The translations under genes were made by a program, and so were the position numbers. Below, in pieces: positions 51,001 to 59,039 of a stretch of DNA of 59,039 nucleotides (position 1 is the stretch's first letter; the number at the start of each line of letters is the position of its first letter). The stretch is taken from positions 1 through 59,039 of the IMG/VR virus record IMGVR_UViG_3300028581_000047; one strand, written 5' to 3'. A model generated the notes under the pieces. It was not told the origin of the DNA, ran no database searches, and worked only from the letters and a program-made list of their open reading frames with translations. Source of the stretch: a virus.

Positions 51001-54000
51001 AACGTAGTGGAGTCCAAGCCTAATTTTAACAACATTTCTGTTGACCAACCTGTTACTGCGTCGGTGGGGTCAAGTCGAAAGGCATCCGAGAACTCGCAAC
51101 CAATTGTTCCAAATGAGTCTACTGCCTGAACAATAAAGTAATAGGCTTCAGAGGTAGGCAGTTTGAACTTCAAAGTACGTTCAGAAGCCCTAACAAGCAG
51201 GTTAGCATCTGCGGGGGTAAAAGTAGTGGCAGCCCCTAACAAACTTTCTGCTACACCATACACCAAAACTTCTTCTGGTTTATACGCAGGGTTAATTACA
51301 CCTGAAATCTCTGCTTTAGTGCGGTCTAAACGAGCTAAAGTATATTTGAACTCAACGTCTAATTCTAAGCCTTGTGTGTACTTTGGAATCAAAGATTTGA
51401 TAAGCGGAGCAGGGTTTGCGGCTTTTACATAAGTGAAGGCACTGTTATTTTCTGCAATGTCAATCACACTTACTTTGAACTTTAAGAACCGTTGGGGCGT
51501 GCCAAAGTCCTCTGCGTTTAAATCCATTGAATACTCGAAAGTATCCGTCGGGCAGTGATAAACAATCGGAACTGTCTCGTTTAACGCATTGAGTTTTGTT
51601 AGTGGTTCATTCGAGGAAAAATGTACAAGTTCAATTTTGTAGTGTTTGAACCACGCAGACTTTTCTGTGTCCGAGAAGAAGGTATTTTTCTCTTTTAGAA
51701 CTTTATCAATATCTGTGCTTAACCGAAGTTTGAACGAAGAGCCATCAAACTCTGTCCAGTATGTAGCTGCGTAACCATTAACAACTTTAGCTGTAGGTGT
51801 CAAGAACTGGGCAACACTGATTGCTTCAGGAACATAAAGTTCAAGTGCAGGGAATGTGCCTATCGTTGCACCAGCTAAACTGATTTGAGTAGTTGCCCAC
51901 TCACTAGCCTTCAACCCCAAGACTGCCTTAACCGCGACATGAAGCACAGTATCTGTGTTACCTGGGTGGTAGATAAAACGGTTAGTAAGCGTACCAACTA
52001 CTGCTGTTAAATCCCCTGCATATTGGTCAATGCGTAAGACCTCTTCGCCTGCTTGGCTATACACCCTAACCGCATAGTAGATACCCGAAGTGCGACCTAA
52101 AAGCGGAGCGTTTTGTGGAACAATTTTGTCTTGTTGCAAGAACGCATCACGGTGGTTCCAGGTGATAATTACCTGACCTATATTATCAGTAACTGCCTTT
52201 AAACCCGCCACAGGGTAAGGTTCCGCCCAAACACTTTCTACTATTTTATTGAAAACAGTCCCAGTAAGCTCCTGTGTTGTACGAGTTTTACTTACTGTGC
52301 GTATCATGAAATTAAGGTTAGTGTAATCAGGAAACTCAGCGTCAATCACACATCTGTTAAGCGTATCACCATAAAACCAAAGTGTAGCCCCTTTATAGAA
52401 CTCTTTAGGCACTGTGTGGAAAATACCGCGAGTAACTGTCACAGTAGTATAGCCAACTCCAAAGCTAACTACCTGCATCATTTCTTCTACGACATCTTTA
52501 CCGTTCCAACCAGAACAAACAAGGTAAGAGCCTGCTGAAACTTTATTTAGTCCAACAACAGACACCAAGGGTATAGTTGTTGTCACTTCTGGGTGCAATG
52601 CCGCGTCTGTGTTACCTGTTGGGGTAAAATCTAACGTCCCCATATACCGATAATTGTCGCCTGTTAAACTAACATGAACTTCAAATTGGTTGTAACGCAC
52701 GCCAGGTGATTTCGCAAAGAAGGCAAGTACACCGCTCTCTGAATCCACATTGCTAACGTCAACGTTGTTGCCAGGGCTGAGTTTTAAACGTTGAATATCC
52801 CAGTAATGCAAGTTAAACAGTTTGCCTGCTAAAGGTACAGGCGGGTCTGCTGGATAAGCTGTTGGGTTTATGAACTCCTCCATTGACGGAGGGCCGTAGC
52901 TAACCTGGTCTGTTTTAAAGATATTCTCAACGCATTTTAACGTGATACGACCGTCTTCAAGCAAACCAAAACCAATACTAACCACGCGGAGGGACATATT
53001 TATGATGCCAAAATCCTCCCAAGTCCAGTCAACAACATCACCAATTCGCAAAGCACTTGCAGAGCGGTTGACCACCAATTCGACAGACGCTAAACTCTGA
53101 CTCATTAAAGCAAGGTCACGGTTAGCAAGAGTTGCTGCTAACGCATTGCTTGTCACCATCTGATAAACCCGAGTAACTGCTACAGTATTACCTTGGATTT
53201 CTCTCGCCGCTGGGTTATGCACCGTCATAGATTTAGGTGTACCCAAAACAGAATCTATCCACTGTACTGTTAACTGGTTTACTAATTCTGAAACACCTGA
53301 TCGGGTAAAGTTTCTCGCTTCAATAACATTTGTAGTGTTTAACGGTAGTTGCCCTTCATCTTCTCTCCGCAATAACTTCAGAGTGAACTTGCCTGTTACA
53401 GGCTCAATGTACAATACTGCATTGATTGTTTGGAGAATTAAACCCAAAAACTCTTCCACAGTAGACGTATTTTCCCAAACCGCTGAGATACCAAAGTTTT
53501 CTGTGTGGAGTGTTTCAGCAGCCTTTTTAAAACCCTCTCTATCAATATATGAATCTGTATAACCCATGCCCCAAACTGAGTTCGTCAAGCATTCTAAAAT
53601 GATATACGCAGGGTTTGCCTCTTCTCTTGAAATACTCGTTATTGTTTTAATTGGGGTAGAAGTAATAGTTACCGAACCCGAAGTCTTAACAGTATCTACC
53701 CCATCGGTGGTGGTGGTTACTACGGGTGTCGCAGTGGTACTAGGTACTTCCGCAACTCCAGGAGTCGTGACTGTCGCAGGCGTTGCAGGCGTGCCAACAG
53801 TAGCGGTAGTGGCGGGTGTTACAGTTGTTACAGGTGCTGCTTTAGCTACAGGATAAACTACACCATCAGCACTAGAGGGTGAATTGTAAAGGGCTAGGTG
53901 TAACGCTGGAGGGTATAATTCTTTCACCCACAAGGCTCCACCTTGTCCATCATACTGGGCTTTGTAGTACCCCACCCCTTGCGCTGCTGCAACTGTAGCC

Positions 54001-54746
54001 AAATTGGGGTACGCATCTGAGTAAAAGGAAGCCGTGGTAGCCCCAGGTGCTACATAGTATGTAAGTTTCCCCCCCACCACGCCTAAACTTTGTAGCTCCC
54101 GCCCAGACAACATTAAGGATATTTGTGTACCAAAGCCTGTTCTTGAGAGTTTAACTAGCTTCAAGGAGTTATCGGACACGCCATAAGGGCTGGAAACAAC
54201 CTGGTCATCCTTATTCAGAATAACCGCGTAGGCTCCAAAATAACTGTCGTCTCGATAAGGGACTCGCGTGACTTTGAATTTCCATGCTTTAGGTCTTGAA
54301 GAGTTGGCTTGGTAAAGCAAGTTATCCCAAAATACACTTGTTACGCCTCTAAACGAGGGCATTTTGTCCTTTTGGAAATCTGACGAGGTTGCAATTTGGT
54401 TTTGGGCAAAGGACGTGACAAATTTTGACATACCTTCTGACGTGTTAGCACCCTGAAACATAGAAACAATGTGGTCACGCAGAACCAGGTCGCCCGATTC
54501 CAACCCGTTTTTCAAGACTATGATATGTCCGAGTACCCCGCCTTCTTTTAAAATTCCGCCGTATAGGTTAGGTTGATTGATTTTTACCCTTTGGTTTACA
54601 TTCAACGCGCTTTGGTTAATTACAACGTCATCGTAAGTCCGTATTTCGTGGATAGCATCAATAGTACCTTGACAGAGTACCATGTGCATACTCATATAGT
54701 AGTTATATCCGACGGTGACGGGACCGCCTGCTTCTTTACTTCCCAT
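48021..54746 (-). CDS. Central tail tip / fibre protein, gpJ-like (2241 aa)
   Basis: This is the largest gene of the window. The N-terminus (GSKEAGGPVTVGYNYYMSMH, then LCQGTIDAIHEIRTYD) and the order after small tail-tip genes fit the tail-tip attachment proteins of siphoviruses (lambda gpJ type). After a Thr/Val/Ala-rich low-complexity linker near 295-345 comes the hub region with VWGMGYTDSYIDREGFKKAA and SGVSELVNQLTVQWIDSVLG. The C-terminal half carries many FN3-like modules. It should form the tail tip that contacts the cell. ATG 54746 overlaps the preceding gene; AAAGGAAAAAG lies upstream. Confidence 0.85.
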   Translation of the reverse strand: MGSKEAGGPVTVGYNYYMSMHMVLCQGTIDAIHEIRTYDDVVINQSALNVNQRVKINQPNLYGGILKEGGVLGHIIVLKNGLESGDLVLRDHIVSMFQGANTSEGMSKFVTSFAQNQIATSSDFQKDKMPSFRGVTSVFWDNLLYQANSSRPKAWKFKVTRVPYRDDSYFGAYAVILNKDDQVVSSPYGVSDNSLKLVKLSRTGFGTQISLMLSGRELQSLGVVGGKLTYYVAPGATTASFYSDAYPNLATVAAAQGVGYYKAQYDGQGGALWVKELYPPALHLALYNSPSSADGVVYPVAKAAPVTTVTPATTATVGTPATPATVTTPGVAEVPSTTATPVVTTTTDGVDTVKTSGSVTITSTPIKTITSISREEANPAYIILECLTNSVWGMGYTDSYIDREGFKKAAETLHTENFGISAVWENTSTVEEFLGLILQTINAVLYIEPVTGKFTLKLLRREDEGQLPLNTTNVIEARNFTRSGVSELVNQLTVQWIDSVLGTPKSMTVHNPAAREIQGNTVAVTRVYQMVTSNALAATLANRDLALMSQSLASVELVVNRSASALRIGDVVDWTWEDFGIINMSLRVVSIGFGLLEDGRITLKCVENIFKTDQVSYGPPSMEEFINPTAYPADPPVPLAGKLFNLHYWDIQRLKLSPGNNVDVSNVDSESGVLAFFAKSPGVRYNQFEVHVSLTGDNYRYMGTLDFTPTGNTDAALHPEVTTTIPLVSVVGLNKVSAGSYLVCSGWNGKDVVEEMMQVVSFGVGYTTVTVTRGIFHTVPKEFYKGATLWFYGDTLNRCVIDAEFPDYTNLNFMIRTVSKTRTTQELTGTVFNKIVESVWAEPYPVAGLKAVTDNIGQVIITWNHRDAFLQQDKIVPQNAPLLGRTSGIYYAVRVYSQAGEEVLRIDQYAGDLTAVVGTLTNRFIYHPGNTDTVLHVAVKAVLGLKASEWATTQISLAGATIGTFPALELYVPEAISVAQFLTPTAKVVNGYAATYWTEFDGSSFKLRLSTDIDKVLKEKNTFFSDTEKSAWFKHYKIELVHFSSNEPLTKLNALNETVPIVYHCPTDTFEYSMDLNAEDFGTPQRFLKFKVSVIDIAENNSAFTYVKAANPAPLIKSLIPKYTQGLELDVEFKYTLARLDRTKAEISGVINPAYKPEEVLVYGVAESLLGAATTFTPADANLLVRASERTLKFKLPTSEAYYFIVQAVDSFGTIGCEFSDAFRLDPTDAVTGWSTEMLLKLGLDSTTLGGAGTFQAVVASIYDNSQPTNPPVGWNYFVTSTTGSLTTFPLWTKTGGVTTSRAVNVTGLSILNPTTLKLWQFDSTSAYHGFEKNPKEGDLIYDPITAKTWVAKKNASNVLALTVFGTNDMVAGSTVMGIPVESIASMKYDYDTNNNKKFGTVAPVTSVTYSPQIQAVGLGTAHVVIEWDYVGTGDSYDIDGFLVEVRAVETNAVQTFSTSKGTGTIIKFNDGDAKQTHYKHGFTDTSTKFFSFAIWAYRNVTASLNPTKASTIYSTPVTQDPFQPATVLLQSGVNIALLKNTVDNTLAVIEDIAKDSVITAMEKGLTFQKWIDNLSDNANSEYKLAYNLATTPKTLASATAANAALKSARDAVITLLTGTYFPITGTIYESPLFDTGLTKREVASPTVVVASSNHKSYTHNLTNKSVFEAAFATYNEKLAARRNLSVVDHPALVGAVAIAPHTTAVLDAVATIAAKYSSTAGVPAATGIPVITYDNDANDDGRTNATVSWEWGGLPAEYTNFVTCVVTNKIDSFSATLAHTTVYGAGVRRVSTNKSAEFSNLGTTSFNKAYTFVYKEVSKAVYDAAPAASRMPDKLWLVSPVSVSGVYKYNTGTLVIKADLKGSDGVIVKATEIKPMITDFNSVNDSTLTDVTLVPTAGYPVPHHITFSGNVSGSLDVTCNWVLSTYNESKIDGFLVYLVALESLTVVPALPTITTFSGTKLVSNTARSVEFPNMGANHTYNFIVVPYRIINDATYLKPTVANKAKFYGTPVVYNTSYAWAATYNRIYSAMYTKSETAPVEPVKGDYWINTVTYQTKRFNGTVWNALTVSEWAGFRAKKFNNTFDSLTELPNVAGFYWKNTSTKTVSGVPSKAIVTWNDEDYLWEGKNKTIVEKRRGTNITAATIEIAPYEGSIYIGEKTVDGKAYCYLFAAQNGSWKLRSQLLTANTGLVTPAKALTILKYLDKSAFVYYTRKTIWDNWVTFNLFTKTSFGGAAAPKISK

Positions 54747-54957
54747 TTTCTTTTTCCTTTATTACGGCTTCGATGAGCTGTTTTACAAATAGGTCTTCCT
54801 GAAACGCTTCAAGGTCTCGGAGTACAAGGTCTTTTTTTATTAGTTGATTGAAATCTAACCCCAAGGCTTTCCAGTAATTTCGTGTACCTTTTACACAAAA
54901 CCCCTTCTCCCGAATCAGGGTTAAATTCACAGGGTAATCTAATTGTTCCGATGTCAT
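54736..54957 (-). CDS. Small tail protein (73 aa)
   Basis: It overlaps the central tail-tip gene by 11 bases and follows its upstream neighbour with one base between. It is charged and helical (LDFNQLIKKDLVLRDLEAF). It may be an assembly factor for the tail tip. No family is recognised. Confidence 0.6.
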   Translation of the reverse strand: MTSEQLDYPVNLTLIREKGFCVKGTRNYWKALGLDFNQLIKKDLVLRDLEAFQEDLFVKQLIEAVIKEKENGK

Positions 54958-54958
54958 G

Positions 54959-55231
54959 TTAAGCTCTGGATTGTAACACGCTAGGGTCTACTTTATTTGA
55001 GACATTATGAGTATTTCCCCACCAAACCACATTAGGTTGGGTTACAAACCGCGTACCAAAAACAATTGGAATAGCTTTACCTTGTTCAGCAGTAGGGATA
55101 TTATTTACTGCGTTTGGGGCAGGAACAGGCGGTTCGGGGTTCTTAGCCGTCAGCATGGCGTAAATACTCATGCCAAGAGAGATTACCGAACAGACTGCGG
55201 CAACTACCGCAGCTACGACTAACCATGACAT
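54959..55231 (-). CDS. Tail-tip membrane-segment protein (90 aa)
   Basis: Residues 2-28 form a hydrophobic helix (VVAAVVAAVCSVISLGMSIY). After a Pro-rich turn comes a conserved-looking motif AIPIVFGTRFVTQPNVVWWG, which is typical of a small protein found directly before the central tail fibre gene in many siphoviruses. Its helix may take part in DNA passage through the inner membrane. Confidence 0.75.
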   Translation of the reverse strand: MSWLVVAAVVAAVCSVISLGMSIYAMLTAKNPEPPVPAPNAVNNIPTAEQGKAIPIVFGTRFVTQPNVVWWGNTHNVSNKVDPSVLQSRA

Positions 55232-55232
55232 G

Positions 55233-55703
55233 TTAGACCCCTAAACGCACAAGCGTTTTCATTGCGAACTGTTCAAAAGTGTCTGAAACAACTTCTTCTT
55301 CTATGTCTTCTAGTGTTTCTTTATCCGTAGGGATAACGTTTATAAATGTACTGTCCCGCAAAGCGTAAATAAGCCGTTTTGTCCCTGGTGGGTCTTTCAT
55401 GATATGCGGAGCTTTTATCTGCATGAATTCTTTTCCGTTTGATAACCGAATCTCGCCTTGAGCGAGAATTGATATATGCTCTTTATGGTGTATCTTTCCT
55501 GTCAGTAAAGTCCCAGCAGGCATAAATAGTTCTCTAATATACACCCCATCCAAATGGTGGTGATTAACAGGCAACTCAATAGGGTTGTCACCCGCTTTCT
55601 CAAATAGATAATCTTCCACAGCCAGAATATGCGGCATTGTACCTGCAAGCGAAAGTTGAGTTGCCAACTCTTTTACTTGCAGAGAAAGTCCTTTATTTTT
55701 CAT
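55233..55703 (-). CDS. Cupin-like tail-associated protein (156 aa)
   Basis: The start at ATG 55703 lies one base after the previous stop; a longer frame overlapping that gene is rejected. The central part HHHLDGVYIRELFMPAGTLL, then GKIHHKEHISILAQGEIRL, is a cupin pattern with several His that could bind a metal. Such proteins are present in tail-tip gene clusters of some siphoviruses, where their role is unknown. Confidence 0.75.
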   Translation of the reverse strand: MKNKGLSLQVKELATQLSLAGTMPHILAVEDYLFEKAGDNPIELPVNHHHLDGVYIRELFMPAGTLLTGKIHHKEHISILAQGEIRLSNGKEFMQIKAPHIMKDPPGTKRLIYALRDSTFINVIPTDKETLEDIEEEVVSDTFEQFAMKTLVRLGV

Positions 55704-55704
55704 A

Positions 55705-57045
55705 TTATCCGCCAGTAGAAACGTGAGACCCAGCGAAGGGGTTTGCAGATACCATGTACGGAAAGCCTCCAAAATTAACCGCATTGCCGCCAGTAGCCCC
55801 CTCGCCAAACGAAGCACAAGTAGTAAGTGTGTGGTCACATCCACGGAACAGTTTTATGGACGTTACAGGTGCTTCAACTGTTCGGGTTGGTATTGCTCTC
55901 GCCAAGCCTATTTTACCTTGGGTATGTTCTGTTATCCAGTAGAACGCACCTTCAGGCAATATCTGTACCATTCCACCTGTGTAATAGCCTGCTTTGTTTG
56001 AAGACGATGCAGTGGCGGGAACATCTACTGATTTTTGTAGGAAGTCAGAATTGCTTATCGTGATAACTTTTTTACCTGGTTCAATTGTAAACCCTACTGG
56101 AAATATCTCATCCCCCGCTTTAACCACCCCACAGGTATTTATATCGTATAGGCTGTGGGAACACATGGGTTCATACATTCTTTTTAAACCCGCCTTCTGA
56201 ACATGGGAGTAAATAGGCTCACAGTTGATAGTCGCTTCCACCCCTGAAAAGCTACAGGTGACAATACGGCCTTGAAAAATACATACCTGGGGGGCATTCA
56301 CAGCCGCAACGTTTACTCTAAACACTTTGATAAGTATCTGAAATGAGGGTGCGCCAGAAATAAACATTTGAGCAACTTCGTTATTCTTATCGACAGTAAT
56401 AGTCATCATAGAACGATTGATTTCCATTGTCATCTCTGTTTCACCACGCTTAATCGTGCGGGGTCTGTACTGGTCTACCCCCACCTGGTATGTATCATTT
56501 CCAGAGGTGAAACATTCCCGTTTTTCCACAGCCCCATTGCTCCAAGAGAACTGAAAGAGTTCACAAGGCTCTAATTCTGCTTTGCGTTCCTCAGCTAAAA
56601 ATGCTGCAAGAATCTCTATAGCGGGGGGTACGGTAGATCCAGGTGTCACGGTGGTTGTATCAACAGATACAACAGATGTGGAGGGGATTGGGAAAGTAAC
56701 ACTGAATGCCTTTGAGGGCTTACTGGCGGAAACAAACATAGCCTTTTGTAGCGTAAGCGTGATTTCCGTTAGATTATTTCTTAGCTCAAAAAAGGTAAAG
56801 ATTGCTTGCTGCGGGTTTCCAGGGGTAACAGCAATAGTGTACTGGAATCCATCAGACTCAACAGGCTGGTTAGGCAATACTGCAAAGCCCAGGGCTGCAA
56901 TATCGTCCGCCCACAAACCAAGGGATAATTTATTCAACGTATCCAATAACGTAGCATCAACGCTACTTAACGTTGCAATAGACTTATACGATATATCTGA
57001 ATCGGTGTTAATAGCTGCTAAAGGTGTAAAGGTGATAATAGACAT
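55705..57045 (-). CDS. Tail assembly protein, DUF2163/BR0599 type (446 aa)
   Basis: The C-terminal 90 residues show the hallmark of the phage BR0599 domain: FRGCDHTLTTCASFGEGATG, then NFGGFPYM. The part before it (about 150-330) fits DUF2163 (MTMEINRSMMTITVDKNNEV, VCIFQGRIVTCSFSGVE). In gene-transfer agents and siphoviruses such proteins form the tail-tip hub region next to the central fibre. The N-terminal 150 residues are less typical and may be an added domain. The ribosome site is weak. Confidence 0.85.
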   Translation of the reverse strand: MSIITFTPLAAINTDSDISYKSIATLSSVDATLLDTLNKLSLGLWADDIAALGFAVLPNQPVESDGFQYTIAVTPGNPQQAIFTFFELRNNLTEITLTLQKAMFVSASKPSKAFSVTFPIPSTSVVSVDTTTVTPGSTVPPAIEILAAFLAEERKAELEPCELFQFSWSNGAVEKRECFTSGNDTYQVGVDQYRPRTIKRGETEMTMEINRSMMTITVDKNNEVAQMFISGAPSFQILIKVFRVNVAAVNAPQVCIFQGRIVTCSFSGVEATINCEPIYSHVQKAGLKRMYEPMCSHSLYDINTCGVVKAGDEIFPVGFTIEPGKKVITISNSDFLQKSVDVPATASSSNKAGYYTGGMVQILPEGAFYWITEHTQGKIGLARAIPTRTVEAPVTSIKLFRGCDHTLTTCASFGEGATGGNAVNFGGFPYMVSANPFAGSHVSTGG

Positions 57046-57047
57046 AA

Positions 57048-58472
57048 TTATTTTGTATTTAAAATTCCAGTGAACGACACGCTAACCCTAAACCATTCAG
57101 GGTTTACCCAACTAACTTCTAAAGCATCCGAGCTAAACCGCGTTAAAGTAATGTAAGAAACCCTCTCAACATCTGAAACTAAAAAACCAGAAGCAAGGGG
57201 AACTTCTATCCCAATTTCTTCTGTTCCTGTGTATTCCTCGGAGGTTATATTTCCGTTTGCGTCTATTGTTCGCTGACTAGAGGTGTAACATAGTGAGGTA
57301 ATCTTAACTATTATAGCAGGTTTATTCTTAAATGCGACTAACAAATAAGGTACTTTTATTGTAGGTCGTACCATATACTTGGCAAAGCCCACATCCGTTA
57401 CAAACAGCCGTTTTGAGCCTGCTTCAGTACCCCCAACAATATCCAAATCATTTTGAAACGTGGGCATATAAAATGACTTAAACTTTCCTGACATTTGAAT
57501 AAAGAAATCACGAATAGAAAACTGACTTCTTCTGCCAAAGAAATCAATAGACCTTGACGTTTCAGACCGATTGTACAAGTCGTATGCCGCAACTTTACCA
57601 CCATAATCGACTACGCCTGATGGGCGAGTTATGGACACCCCAAGATTAGACACACGCTCAGGTTCTAACATGAGGACAGGTAGACCCTCCAAGGTGAAAG
57701 CATTAACACTTGGGAGCGTAGCAGGAATAAAATCATCCATAATTAACTGAATCGTTCCTGTTCCCACAGACCTGTTTAACATGGCTATTTGTACTTTGTC
57801 CCGTGTACTGCCTATCCGTAAAGGCACTACCCATGTCATGTTACTAACATTAAGGCTTGGGTCATTTGCATACACCACGGTATTATTCACTTTGAGTAAA
57901 CTCACCACTTCATAACTCGACTCACCGTTGTAAAACAGGTATTGCGCTGTAGCTAAGTTCTGTAAATTATTTGTTTTGGTAAAAGATTTCATCTCCGCCC
58001 AAATAGGAACTAATATCTTTCTGCCTTGCACACCATAAATAAGGTTTTGAAACGCCTGAAAACGTGTAAACGTAACGAGAAACTCATACTCGTACATAAC
58101 CCTTGGCAAAATGTACAGTTTAATCCTCTGTTCACTCCCATCACGACCTACCAGGGTATCCGTATGAAAACTAATACGCTCGGTAATTGGCTTAACCCAA
58201 TTTGCCATCATGGGTAACGTTTCAGGTTGTTCTGCGTAGACCCTATAATTGGCAGCAAGGTTTTGAGCCGTCTGATACGACCCAGAGGCATCAGGTGTCA
58301 CCACGTTATACGGGTTGCTGCCAATCATGCCTGCAAGAATTGCAGGGAAATCTGTCGCAGTGATACTAGACAAGCCTGTTGTAACGCCAACCCAATAATT
58401 GATTTGTGGGGTAGTTGGGTTTATTCTTAAAACAATCTGGTACCCTAAAGTTATCTCTTGTGCTGTCAGCAT
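57048..58472 (-). CDS. Tail-tip protein, distal tail type (474 aa)
   Basis: It directly follows the tape-measure gene and precedes the DUF2163 gene, the place of the distal tail protein in siphoviruses. Features: YEFLVTFTRFQAFQNLIYGV near 132-151, an aromatic-rich middle (SIDFFGRRSQFSIRDFFIQM near 316) and beta-rich ends. I infer the role mainly from order and general similarity. Confidence 0.65.
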   Translation of the reverse strand: MLTAQEITLGYQIVLRINPTTPQINYWVGVTTGLSSITATDFPAILAGMIGSNPYNVVTPDASGSYQTAQNLAANYRVYAEQPETLPMMANWVKPITERISFHTDTLVGRDGSEQRIKLYILPRVMYEYEFLVTFTRFQAFQNLIYGVQGRKILVPIWAEMKSFTKTNNLQNLATAQYLFYNGESSYEVVSLLKVNNTVVYANDPSLNVSNMTWVVPLRIGSTRDKVQIAMLNRSVGTGTIQLIMDDFIPATLPSVNAFTLEGLPVLMLEPERVSNLGVSITRPSGVVDYGGKVAAYDLYNRSETSRSIDFFGRRSQFSIRDFFIQMSGKFKSFYMPTFQNDLDIVGGTEAGSKRLFVTDVGFAKYMVRPTIKVPYLLVAFKNKPAIIVKITSLCYTSSQRTIDANGNITSEEYTGTEEIGIEVPLASGFLVSDVERVSYITLTRFSSDALEVSWVNPEWFRVSVSFTGILNTK

Positions 58473-58476
58473 TGTC

Positions 58477-59039
58477 TTATCTCAAAATTTGTTTAATAGA
58501 TAAACTGTTGCGGCGAACGAATTCTACCAAAGTTTTCTCGCCCGACGCAGAAGATATATAGTCGCCAACATTTCTGTGGTCATCCACCATCACAACCCGA
58601 ATAGACTGTTCTGTGGGGGCAGAAGGGGCTACAACGGGTGCATTAGGTTGTACTCGTGATGCAGCATAACTCATGGGGTCTGCAATACCACCTGTGGCGC
58701 GTTGAATCGGGAATTTGTTGGCAAAGTTCCAAGCATCTAACGTACGCTTACCAATTGCTTTTGTTGTCTTCGCATTTAAAACATACTCTCCGTTTGACAA
58801 CCTAGCAGGGATGGAATCGGATGTGGTCGTTCCAGGTCCTGTGATGTAACCGTGTTGCGTTTGGTCAGGGTAAAGCTGGGTTGTGCCTGTCTTCGGGTCA
58901 TAGATGGGGGTACCACCCGTTGAATAGTTTTGGACATTTGCACTCTCAACATTTCCACCCGTTGAATAGTTTTGGACATTTGCACTCTCAACATTTCCAC
59001 CCGTTGAATAGTTTTGGACATTTGCACTCTCAACATTTC
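58477..59039 (-). CDS. Tape-measure protein, C-terminal part
   Basis: The gene runs off the right edge of the window. The minus-strand frame is open from 59037 to the stop at 58477 (187 codons). It contains GYITGPGTTTSDSIPARLSN followed by GEYVLNAKTT, a pattern found at the end of many tail tape-measure proteins, then AIGKRTLDAWNF. Further upstream it has at least three 14-residue repeats (NVESANVQNYSTGG). An internal start at 58800 is only a TTG inside this frame and is not the real gene start. The protein sets tail length and guides DNA. Confidence 0.8.
   Translation of the reverse strand, partial: NVESANVQNYSTGGNVESANVQNYSTGGNVESANVQNYSTGGTPIYDPKTGTTQLYPDQTQHGYITGPGTTTSDSIPARLSNGEYVLNAKTTKAIGKRTLDAWNFANKFPIQRATGGIADPMSYAASRVQPNAPVVAPSAPTEQSIRVVMVDDHRNVGDYISSASGEKTLVEFVRRNSLSIKQILR
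58913..59039 (-). repeat. Tandem 42-bp repeats in the tape-measure gene
   Basis: A 42-base unit (including CCGTTGAATAGTTTTGGACA) repeats at least three times without a mismatch and continues past the window edge. It encodes NVESANVQNYSTGG. Perfect identity points to recent expansion or an active slippage array. Confidence 0.9.

Noticed and set aside
53566-53856. Plus-strand Val/Thr-rich frame
   Set aside because: It is the opposite strand of the low-complexity linker in the central tail-tip protein.
58776-59036. Repeat protein starting MLRVQMSKTIQRV at the right edge
   Set aside because: This is an out-of-frame reading of the 42-bp repeats; the correct frame continues the tape-measure C-terminus.
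1-59039. Diversity-generating retroelement, toxin-antitoxin pair or insertion sequence
   Set aside because: No reverse transcriptase, no recognisable toxin or antitoxin domain and no transposase or terminal repeats were seen on either strand.

Overview
The window is part of a tailed double-stranded DNA phage that very probably lives as a phage-plasmid in a Gram-negative bacterium. It carries a complete siphovirus-type tail-tip and tail-fibre operon, a large phage replication module, and a plasmid core made of a Rep_3-type initiator, five direct 22-bp iterons and a ParA ATPase. No integrase is visible. GC content is moderate to low. Ribosome binding sites are strong GGAG sites, very often within the leader TTAAATTGGAG. 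Rep_3/iteron replicons and piled-up BRO/Rha antirepressors would fit a gamma- or betaproteobacterial host, but no host can be named from this sequence.

Layout. (1) 1-7657, plus strand: a tightly packed run of small, mostly unknown, often acidic early proteins. It includes an ArdA-type antirestriction protein (2866-3354), a decayed gene (1450-1919), an antirepressor (4034-4846) and a 765-bp tandem duplication that left a chimeric, frameshifted second copy. (2) 7649-8035 and 33864-34249: two long, near-identical inverted repeats with AT-rich cores. They bracket (3) 8048-33829, plus strand, the replication and recombination block. This holds an AEP-like primase-helicase, an SNF2 helicase, an ATP-dependent DNA ligase, a DNA polymerase I with its own 5'-3' exonuclease domain, a Nudix-like protein, a DnaQ-like exonuclease with a DUF3820-type tail, a PD-(D/E)XK resolvase-like nuclease, SbcD and SbcC, and many interspersed antirepressor genes and fragments. 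(4) 34254-36936: the plasmid core (repB on the minus strand, iterons, parA and a small RHH-like gene). (5) 36975-59039, minus strand: the tail operon, running from the end of the tape-measure protein through tail-tip proteins and a 2241-residue central fibre protein to fibres with a self-cleaving S74 chaperone and FN3 repeats. It closes at a strong terminator.

The most unusual content is noncoding RNA. A CAT-anticodon tRNA (17534-17609) is enclosed by a 9-bp helix inside a roughly 570-nt structured transcript that ends at a terminator, an arrangement reminiscent of the giant phage RNAs GOLLD and ROOL. Two antirepressor genes are each preceded, at exactly the same 115-nt distance, by a leader that can fold into three helices plus a loop-loop kissing interaction; the paired bases differ between the two copies but the pairing is kept. 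A two-hairpin intergenic element recurs at least five times on the left side, and a further 300-nt region of strong hairpins lies between parA and the RHH-like gene.

How the parts may work together: Rep/iterons and ParA would maintain the element as a plasmid. The antirepressors, possibly controlled by their RNA leaders, would govern the switch to lytic growth. ArdA would protect incoming DNA. The replication block would amplify the genome, and the minus-strand operon would build the tail.
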